64,000 nt of DNA. It comes from Spisula solida. Lineage: Eukaryota; Mollusca; Bivalvia; Venerida; Mactridae. The translations under genes and the position numbers were made by a program. Below, one piece after another: positions 56,665 through 64,000 of this stretch; position 1 is the stretch's first letter, and every line of letters starts with the position of its first letter. Location: NCBI GenBank assembly GCA_947247005.1, contig OX365950.1:12598720-12662719 (forward strand). The letters run 5' to 3'. The notes below the pieces were generated by a model. It searched no databases. It was not told the DNA's origin and saw only the letters and a list, made by a program, of their open reading frames with translations.

Positions 56665-59600
56665 CTGAAACATCAATAATACAATTACATACAGTAAAAT
56701 CATGCTTCAACAACTTATCGTATGGGACAAAGTCTTTACTCTTATAGTATCAACAAACATACAATTTTTATTATATTGGAACAATTAATTGGAATGTTTT
56801 CAAATTTGTGTATACACTGTAGTTATTTTGAATAACAGTATAACATTAAACTGATTTTGCACTAATGTTTACAATTTGTTTACAATTCTGCATTTAGGTA
56901 TGCAAAAATGATTAAACTGAACAAAACTTTTCATTAAAAATTTCATTAAGATAAGTTACATGTTTATGTCTAACAAATTGTCACAAATCATGTCCATAAA
57001 TTGCAGGCACTCCTGGTAAAGCCCTTTAGTCTTCATGCTCTTATAACAAAATCGCCCACATACCTTATCTGTAGCCATCTGTAGAGTTTTCAGAGATTGT
57101 TCTAGATGTTGGACTGGCATGAAGAAGTTGGGTACTTGTTGTGTCTGTGACCTTGAACTACCCGGTTGTGATGTAACATTTTCCATGTTATCTTCAAAGT
57201 CATCATAAGCATCACTATCACTATCCACCAGTCCATTATGACCACTGAATTTATCAATATAATGATCATCCTCTCTGTCTATACCAACATCACTATCCCC
57301 GGAAGATTCACTATCTCTACGTACATGGTTTGTAACATGACCCGGTGGCCTCTGATCCACTTCATGAAAGAAATCATCCAGCTCTTCAGTCCGAGCTGAA
57401 GCTGGCTGACTGACGATAGGTTCTAGTTCAGTTTTAGCATAGTTTTGCTCCTCCTTTTCATCAAATGATTCAGAGGGTTCTGATGATTTCCGTGTTTGTC
57501 GGCTCCCAGCGGAAGATATTCTAGAATGAACCGGATCATACCTTAGTCCAAAACTACCACCTGTTGATTCAAGCTCAACATTTGAAAGAAGTCTATTTTT
57601 CATTTTCTCAGGGTAACCATGATCATCACTTTCTCTATGTTCCCAGTGTTCATGTTCATGTAGTCTAGACATATCTGTCTCAGAATTGGTACCACCGGCA
57701 CTTGGTGTCAGGTAACTTTCAGATACATTATCACGAGAACTGTAACCAGTGTCCGAATCCTGTCGCTGATGTTTGTGTTTCATTAAATGCCCCTGATGTT
57801 GTATATACTGGTACCCGATCATTAAGTCCCTTTCCGGTTCCTTGTCTGAATCAGACAACCAACTATCCTTCTCATCAAATACAACTTCTTCTTGATTTTC
57901 CATACATACTCTATCAGCATTTCTAGGTGTCATGTCATTGTCTAATTCTTCATCTTCAGAAACTGCTTCATCTTCTCTTGGACCACTTTTCACACTTTGT
58001 AAAGACCTAGGTGTGTTCACACTGTTTCCTGACCTTGTTGAGTTTTCACTATGTACTGATCTTGGTGTGTTTTCACTACATACAGACCTCGGTGTGTTTT
58101 CACTACGCACAGACCTCGGTGACTTTGATCTATGATCAGATCTTGGTGTGTTTTCACTATGTACAGACCTGGGTGTCTTCACGCTATGTACAGACCTAGG
58201 TGTGTTTTCACTATGTACAGACCTTGGCGTCTCATCACTATACAAAGGTTCATTGGAACTACGAGGTGAAAGGTTGGTAAATCCATATGGCACTGATTTA
58301 GTAATATCATCACTGAGTATTATTATCTCCCCTGTTGGAGTGAACTTCCCTGACACATCATTTATCCTCCTCGGAACTACAATTCCTCCCTCATCTTCCT
58401 CCTCCTCGTCCGCGTCCCCTTCTTCATTGTCCAGTAAATCTCTGTACTGATGGTAGTATCTATTGTCAGCCTCATCTTCGGACCCACTTTTATCATTTTC
58501 AGAGTATTCTGGTATGATACTCATTTGTTTTTGGTCATGGTTAGACACCTTTTCTTCACTATTAACAGTAACAAAAGATGATCTAGCTGTGCCATTATCT
58601 GCCCTGTGTCCGTTCAATGAATTCTCCCAATCTCCTCCCGACGGTCGCATATCGCGTGGAGTAAGTACAGAATCACGTGTTCGAAAACTAAATCCACCGG
58701 ATTCTGAATATTCATCTTTCTTGTCATCGGATGAATCTCTAGGAGATGCCGTAAGCCAGAGGTTTGGTTCAATATCTTCTAAATGAGAATTATTGTTAGT
58801 ATGATTAAATCCACTGTCAAGTAAATCTCTAGGTGTAACACCAGACCTTAATGTGTCCAAACGATCACTGCAGCTCCTCTGTGACACAGGAGCAGAATCG
58901 CCATCATATTTATCCGCCGACTGTTCCGCCGAGAACTGACCCGAATCACCAGCCGTTCTAGAAGATTCTGCTCCATGTGACCCTGTATTACCAAGGTCAT
59001 CCCGAGGTGTCTCACCTTGACTACGGGGAAAATTTGATAAAGTAAATGAAGATTGAGTAGACGTTAGAGGGTACTGGCCAGACTGAGAAGTCACGGGAAC
59101 ATCAAAGTCAGGAAGTCTATTTACAGATGTTGATGATGACACATTTGACGGTCCACAAGTTAACTTGCTACGTAGATTACATGTAATATCGTCTAGGTCC
59201 TGCATTTGTTTCCTGAAAATGAAGTACAAATTTTAAATTTAAATTATTGCATGTATAAAAGGTAAAGGCTTTTTTATTATAGTGTCAACCAAAAGGGCCA
59301 GCCAATTTGACTAATGAAATACCAATCTTTCAGATACATGTCATAAGTTGATGCCAAAATATATTTTTATGAACATATTATACCTGTACATGGACTGTGA
59401 AAATATCAGATGAGTATCAAACTTTCATTTTTACATTGCTTTCTACCACTTTTAATTTCAGATGTGAAAACCCTTAAGTCATATCTGCTAAGAGTAAGAC
59501 ATAATCTAAAGCCTACCTGAGAGAAGAGAAAAGGTAAGATCTTGAAGATGATTCATCATTCAATGAATCTGGTAAAGTTGGTCTCCAGTGTATTGATGGT

Positions 59601-62600
59601 TCCCTGGTGTACATAGAGGTACCAGGGAGTTCCCTAGAGTACATGGAGGTACCAGGAAGCGATGTTACAGGATCGGGCAAGCCATAGCTGTCTGTAGGGT
59701 TTGGTACACAGTCAGACTGAGGTTGCTGATTCTCTTCCTGTTGCCGTAGAAACTGTTGTATATGTTCCTGTAGCTGGTGCTGTAGATGTTCATGATGGAC
59801 TCGCACCTGGTCATAGTGGTGCTGAAAGTGGGGTAGATCATCCGACGGTAGCGACAGACTCCAGGGACTGGACAACGGTCCCTGTGAACCAACAGCAGGC
59901 ACTGAGAGGAATCCTGCACCAGTAGGGTAGGAGTAGGGGTCGGTCCCTTGCTCAGGGATCAAACTTTCTCCTGATATCACAGATTCTTGAGGTATCACAT
60001 TTATCTGAAAGTTGATATACAGAAATTCTTAGATTCAGTATCTGGTGATATAAAGATTCAGTAATTTTACAATCCAGGGGTCCGTTTTATAGACATATCT
60101 TAGCTAAGGTTGGAATTTTCCTTACATGATTTGGAGCATACTAAGAGAACTCCAAGTTAATATCATCGCCCCTTAAGCACCACATAGGCGCACCAATACC
60201 TGGTATATGACATAAGAAGATCATGCGCCTTCATTGATGACACTTCTCATTGATAACAATCATGTTATCATGTCATCAACACAGGGTACACATCTGATAC
60301 ATGTATTACACCTAGCGTTTTTTAAGTTAATTTCAGTTTAATTACTAATTGATAGCAGTAAACATCAGTATATATACAAACCTTAATTTGACCTTTGACT
60401 TGGCCATTAAAATCCATTATATTGTACCAGCCAGATATTTGCCGTAGACCACTACATAAAGGTGTCAGATCAACAGACACAAATCCTAACACTCGATCTG
60501 TCAACTTATCTACAAACAAACAGGTTGAACATAACAATATTGATTTCAAGTTTATACGTAAAGATGGGACAAAATATTTGAATATCCAGAATTCAAATAT
60601 CGAACAAAATTAAGTTTTCTGCCATTTCGAAATGGATACACTTATCAAGAACAATGCTATTGAATTGTATGCTACATGACAGATTCACTACTATTACAGA
60701 AATTGCAACATAGCTCTGCAACAATCATACAATTATAACATGTTTTCATTGTGCTTTAGAACACGTCATATACCACGCTCAGAAGACCTAGCTAGTTTGA
60801 ATGAAATATCCGTACTTGTCCTTCTGCAAGAAACTTATGGTATAATACTAGAGCCACCAATGATGTAATCAGTATATAGTCTTGCTACCTTCCCGGTCTG
60901 ATTTTATTGTTATTATCTTTTGCTAAGCATAAGAAAACAATGAGTACATCAATACACACTTTCAGAAGTTATGGTGTAATTGTATGCTGTTTTTGAGTAC
61001 GAACATACTTGGGTTATCTACCATTGTCAATGTTCCAGCAGAATATATTAACAATATTATAGTTACCTGGACTTTTAGGGGCTCCATCAGGTTTATGCCA
61101 AACTTTGAATACTAGATGTTTATTTTCTTGCTGCAACATTTCCGTACTTAGTTTAGTTTCATGTTCATGGTCCCATACAGGGTTGTCGGAACTGTGAAAC
61201 ACGTTTGTATAGGATGGTATGGTGGTCTCTGATGTAGGGTACGACACATATGTGTTAGCCATGTAGTCTTGTTTTCTGAAATAGTTTGATATTGTATTAA
61301 AATTTTCTTATGTTTTTCATTTACTAATTACTGACTAATCAACTTAAACTAGAGCAATAACTGAAAGTGATAAATACCCCCACAATACAGCTTTGTCAGA
61401 CAGAGAGTCCAAGGGCAAATATTTTGGACACACAAATATTGACATCTTCCAAACAACCTGCCTTGTTTGTGGATCCTAGACCAAGCCTATCTAGAGTTAG
61501 TGATTAGACATCATTTGTTCACCCCTAATCAACATGTGCAAATCTCTTTACTCGCATCTCAAATAGGGGAATGATAGATTAACAATCATCAAGTCCCATG
61601 AAGCCGGAGGTCATTGGCCAATTAGGCAGGGATAAAACAGAATGGCCACACACTAAGACAGTCTCACTCAAATGCAAAAAAATGAATAATCAAGTACACT
61701 CACTTTTGTTTATCATGCATATGTGGAAGATGAAGAGCTCTTTCTATTTGTATCATCACAGAAAACGTAGATTGTGTTTCAGATTCGCTACTCTCCACTT
61801 CCTTTTTGGTGGCCTCCTTCACTGGAGAGCTAGAGGTAGATTTCTGTGTTGGTTTATGACTCACAATTTGATGGAAGCTATCATCAGGATCATAGTCCAC
61901 ATCAATCTCATCACCATCCAGAGTTATCAGACCTTCCTGTCGCTCAGACTGCAAATATAGCATACAGTAGTCAATCAATCTCAATTAATAAAACTAAAGT
62001 TAAATAAAACATAATGTACATTTTTGTATTTCAAATAAGATTCATGGAAAATTACTTATTTCACACCAAAGTAAACACTAAGAACAATCACCTGTTTATT
62101 GTTTGGAGCAAGTTACTCTCAAGTCAGTTATTCTGTTGTGTTAGTTTGGATTTAAAACAGTTTCGCAACCATTTATCAGTTATATACAGTGGCAGATTCA
62201 CCTGTACTGTATTCTACCCAGTATAAGCTTACCCTTCCATAACGAACTAGCGAGTACCTCATATGTGGAGGAAATCAACATTGTTGTAAAATTTTCATGG
62301 AATGGTATAACCTGCTGCAACCGAGAATCGAACCCGGATTGCTGGATTACAAATCTAGAGCACTAACCACTGAACCACAGCTATCAGTGTTTCCTTAAAG
62401 AATATATTGTGGTTAAATATAACTTGGCTTATTGTCGAGGTTCTGACAACATTTTATAAATGCACTTACCTGATCATTACGTCCGAACTGAGGTTTGGCA
62501 GATATATGAGCTCTGATATAGGCACCACCCAGATTACATGTTCCCTGTTTGAATAGAGGGTACAGGCCACTGAAATGAAAATACAGAAATGTTTCATGAT

Positions 62601-63680
62601 AAATACATCAACAAACTTGTGTAAGTAACTCTGCCTTCAACAACTTAAACACACAAACTCGAAATGGGTGGAATAAGCAAATACAGAAATTTTATGGAGT
62701 ACTACATTTTAGCACGGAGAATTGACCAGATCCTCGACTTTCTATTAGCATAATTTACAGCTAATGTCTTGTCTATAGTTATAACTTTTGGCTTGTTGTT
62801 TGTATTCATAAGCATAGAGTATCACGTATATTAGTATAGTATCAGAGTATTCTTAGGTTGGTTATTAATACTACACATTTGATGAATTAACAAGTCCAAA
62901 GTGTACCTGACTCGATGTTGTTTGCGTCTTTGATCACAAAGTGTTTCCATGGGAACGTAAGCTGAACCAATCAACTTGTCTCTATGTTTGGGTCTCTGTA
63001 AATCTTCCTTCCTGGAACCATATGTAACCCAGACCTGTATCTCAAGGTGTTCCTCTCGTAAATACCTGAAACATATAGTTACACAGTGTTCCATCTAGGA
63101 TTACAAAATCTTTCCAACCACATTCTACTACACTTTGGAAATTCCACGAATATCAGTATTTGCAAGGGACATTCATCATGGGTTCTACTGAGACACAATG
63201 CCCAATCCTGAAAATGAGTGGCAGATGTGTTTCGGGTTCCATTAGCACACAACCCTACACCAAAACTCAGTTCAAACTATGTTCTATTGTTAATACTTTT
63301 AAATGACCATAACTCAGGCTATGTCAATTCTTTGAATTTTGTCATCAAATAACTTTTATCATACTGCAAATCCGGATTTCCGGATTATTCCGGAACTGTT
63401 AAATCCCCTGATTCATGTATTTGATTTCTTGCAGATGCATTATGGATAGTATTTTATACTAAGCAGTATATTAACCAGTATGACGATGATGTACACAAAA
63501 TATCAAGTCTTATCAAGACAGTAGATCAAAATGATGAGGAGTCAATGAATTAAAGGGTTAAAGTTTACCATCGGAACATAGAGCTATCAGGAAGCTGTAG
63601 TTCGTGTCTGTTTCTGGGTTGAGAGGTTATATGACCGCTACTGTTCACATGTACATCAGCAAACTTGCTCATCACAGCAG
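56503..63680 (-). CDS. C2CD3: C2CD3, 3' part, nine coding exons
   Basis: C2CD3 is a large multi-C2 protein of the centriole distal end, needed for distal appendage assembly, centriole elongation and ciliogenesis; human mutations cause an orofaciodigital syndrome. Nine minus-strand exons join in phase to about 1249 residues ending in a stop. Recognised parts are: the end of one C2 domain (exons 1-3), a linker, a complete last C2 domain (exons 4-6: FSVMIQIERALHLP, VWDHEHETKLSTEML, HLVFKVWHKPDG, VLGFVSVDLTPLCSGL and GWYNIMDFNGQVKGQIK), a Gln/His-rich linker, a very long acidic Ser-rich exon with TPRS repeats, and a conserved C-terminus ending ETKRIAKIF. The VFKVWHK...GFVSVDL...GWYNI.DF.G...GQIK pattern is what I know from vertebrate C2CD3. 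The first half of the gene is outside the window. Confidence 0.88.
56665..57063 (-). other. C2CD3 intron 8
   Basis: AT-rich sequence between exons 8 and 9, with no repeat or coding block. Reading through from exon 8 meets a stop at 56956. Confidence 0.6.
57064..59212 (-). CDS. C2CD3: C2CD3 exon 8, long acidic exon with TPRS repeats
   Basis: A 2149-nt exon, acceptor CATTTTCAG, donor GTATGT, phase 2 to 0. Starts KQMQDLDDITCNL, then about 700 Ser/Glu/Asp-rich, apparently disordered residues, ending in a predicted helix QHLEQSLKTLQMATDK. (S/T)PR followed by D, S or N occurs 14 times, nine of them (with one decayed) in a tandem block near 58010-58250. Several long frames seen on the opposite strand here are shadows of this exon. 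Confidence 0.92.
58010..58250 (-). repeat. C2CD3: Coding minisatellite, ENTPRSVHS repeats in C2CD3
   Basis: About ten units of 8-9 residues (ETPRSVHS, NTPRSVHS, KTPRSVHS, NTPRSDHR, KSPRSVRS, NTPRSVCS, STRSGNS, NTPRSLQS) from 24- or 27-bp DNA units. All are in frame. Confidence 0.93.
59517..60004 (-). CDS. C2CD3: C2CD3 exon 7, Gln/His-rich linker
   Basis: Acceptor CAACTTTCAG, donor GTAGGC, phase 0 to 2, 162 codons. It contains a probable coiled coil (HHEHLQHQLQEHIQQFLRQQ) and an internal direct repeat of ten residues (LPGTSMYSRE / LPGTSMYTRE). Confidence 0.9.
60005..60381 (-). other. C2CD3 intron 6
   Basis: Unique sequence between exons 6 and 7, nothing recognised. Confidence 0.5.
60382..60509 (-). 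CDS. C2CD3: C2CD3 exon 6, end of last C2 domain
   Basis: Acceptor TTTGTTTGTAG, donor GTTTGT, phase 1 to 0. It encodes KLTDRVLGFVSVDLTPLCSG then a block with GWYNIMDFNGQVKGQIK, the most recognisable C2CD3 motif in the window. Confidence 0.93.
60510..61066 (-). other. C2CD3 intron 5
   Basis: Unique sequence between exons 5 and 6, nothing recognised. Confidence 0.5.
61067..61275 (-). CDS. C2CD3: C2CD3 exon 5, last C2 domain
   Basis: Acceptor ATTTCAG, donor GTAACT, phase 2 to 1. It encodes ANTYVSYPTSETTIPSYT, NPVWDHEHETKLSTEML and NKHLVFKVWHKPDG. N-P-x-W-D/N plus a following FKVWHK strand is the core C2 signature. Confidence 0.92.
61600..61682. repeat. Dispersed repeat, pair with 1075-1155
   Basis: GAAGCCGGAGGTCATTGGCC and AGGCAGGGATAAAACAGAAT match the copy in anoctamin intron 1. 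It lies in C2CD3 intron 4, whose remainder (61276-61599) is unremarkable. Confidence 0.6.
61704..61948 (-). CDS. C2CD3: C2CD3 exon 4, linker and start of last C2 domain
   Basis: Acceptor ATATTTGCAG, donor GTGAGT, phase 0 to 2. An acidic linker (SERQEGLITLDGDEIDVDYD...) is followed by Ser/Lys-rich sequence and the first C2 strand FSVMIQIERALHLPHM. Confidence 0.85.
62190..62395 (-). mobile_element. SINE family A, minus strand, good tRNA-like head
   Basis: Read on the minus strand: TGGTTCAGTGGTTAGTGCTC (box A-like), then GGGTTCGATTCTCGG (box B), then the family A body. This is the best-preserved head of the family in the window. It lies in C2CD3 intron 3. Confidence 0.7.
62470..62569 (-). CDS. 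C2CD3: C2CD3 exon 3, end of C2 domain
   Basis: Acceptor TTCATTTCAG, donor GTAAGT, phase 2 to 0. It encodes GLYPLFKQGTCNLGGAYIRA then HISAKPQFGRNDQ, matching the GxYPLF...... L.GA.v.vhi strand that closes this C2 domain. Confidence 0.82.
62907..63065 (-). CDS. C2CD3: C2CD3 exon 2, C2-domain strands
   Basis: Acceptor ATGTTTCAG, donor GTACAC, phase 2 to 2. It encodes YLREEHLEIQVWVTYG, then KLIGSAYVPMETLCDQ. The LEIQVW...........IGSAYVPM pattern is typical of C2 beta-strands. Confidence 0.85.
63066..63568 (-). other. C2CD3 intron 1 (in window)
   Basis: Unique sequence, nothing recognised. It includes a short CCGGATTTCCGGATTATTCC run near 63372. Confidence 0.45.
63569..63680 (-). CDS. C2CD3: C2CD3 exon 1 in window (penultimate C2 region)
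   Basis: Acceptor TTTACAG, donor GTAAAC on the minus strand, phase 1 to 2. It encodes AVMSKFADVHVNSSGHITSQ then PRNRHELQLPDSSMFRW. It joins exon 2 through a Trp codon. Confidence 0.75.
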
Positions 63681-64000
63681 CTGTAAACAATCAAAACAAA
63701 GAAAACTTTACAAAGTGATAAAGAACAATTGAATATATACAACAGTTGAAAATTGCAACTGTAATCTTGCACAATAAGCAGAGTTGTGGTCTCCGTAAAA
63801 ACAAACAAAAACAAACATTGGTGTCAGTTGTATTCTACTCAATAGTGGATCAAACATTTGTACCGAGTGATGATGTAATGTATTATGTGGCTAGAAAGAA
63901 AAATTACAAATACTCTGTAATCACAGCTGGACATTCAACCAGCTCAGATGGTCCTCATTAAACAGTTTTCTTCTGAAACTAACAACAATCATGTTTTGGG
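63681..64000 (-). other. C2CD3 intron upstream of first visible exon
   Basis: Intron sequence to the window edge. The open frame at 63746-63961 on the + strand has no coding features. Confidence 0.4.

Noticed and set aside
57702..58786. Several + strand ORFs over 57.7-58.8 kb
   Set aside because: They are antisense shadows of C2CD3 exon 8; the minus strand has the 757-codon frame, proper splice sites and conserved flanking exons.
62320..62390. tRNA gene on the minus strand
   Set aside because: Boxes A and B are good, but it is joined to the SINE family A body seen elsewhere and lacks a clean acceptor stem; treated as SINE.

Overview
The window is animal nuclear DNA, AT-rich and dense with introns and transposons. 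It most likely comes from a bivalve or other mollusc. That is an inference from the style of the dispersed repeats (blocks of CGTCCGTCC, AGGTCA-rich arrays, many small elements with terminal inverted repeats) and from the two genes; no species can be named from sequence alone. No bacterial, viral or CRISPR features are seen.

Layout. Positions 904-43583 (+ strand) hold the 3' part of an anoctamin (TMEM16) gene. I can place 21 coding exons whose splice sites and phases all agree (2535 nt, 844 codons plus stop). They run from the cytosolic N-terminal domain through all ten membrane helices to a long acidic tail. The true 5' end lies left of the window. Positions 56503-63680 (- strand) hold the last nine coding exons of C2CD3, the centriolar C2-domain protein (about 1249 residues). 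Its 5' part lies right of the window. The genes are tail to tail, with about 13 kb between stop codons that contains only repeats and one possible decayed P5B-ATPase fragment near 49.1 kb.

The most unusual region is the anoctamin gene. Its introns carry at least eleven minisatellite-like tandem arrays, about 8 kb in total. Three of them contain the authentic splice site of the neighbouring exon, copied many times: the donor of exon 8 (23 GTAAGT copies, 43-bp unit), the acceptor of exon 11 (about 29 copies, 35-bp unit), and the acceptor plus first 45 coding bases of the exon for helix 9 (six copies, 48-bp unit). In the third case the unit is a multiple of three and has no stop, so any of six acceptors gives an open frame, adding 0 to 5 blocks of 16 residues to helix 9. 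The tail also has two tandemly duplicated phase-2 exons, and the protein has a lysine where other anoctamins have the calcium-binding asparagine of helix 6.

Transposon content includes three nested insertions (a pogo-like element within another; one element inside a mariner-like one; a small element inside an AGGTCA-rich one), several other elements with terminal inverted repeats, a 1-kb fold-back palindrome, tRNA-derived SINEs, a LINE reverse-transcriptase remnant, and multi-kilobase arrays that look like long ORFs but are satellite. The two genes have no obvious functional link: one is a membrane scramblase or channel, the other builds centriole distal appendages.
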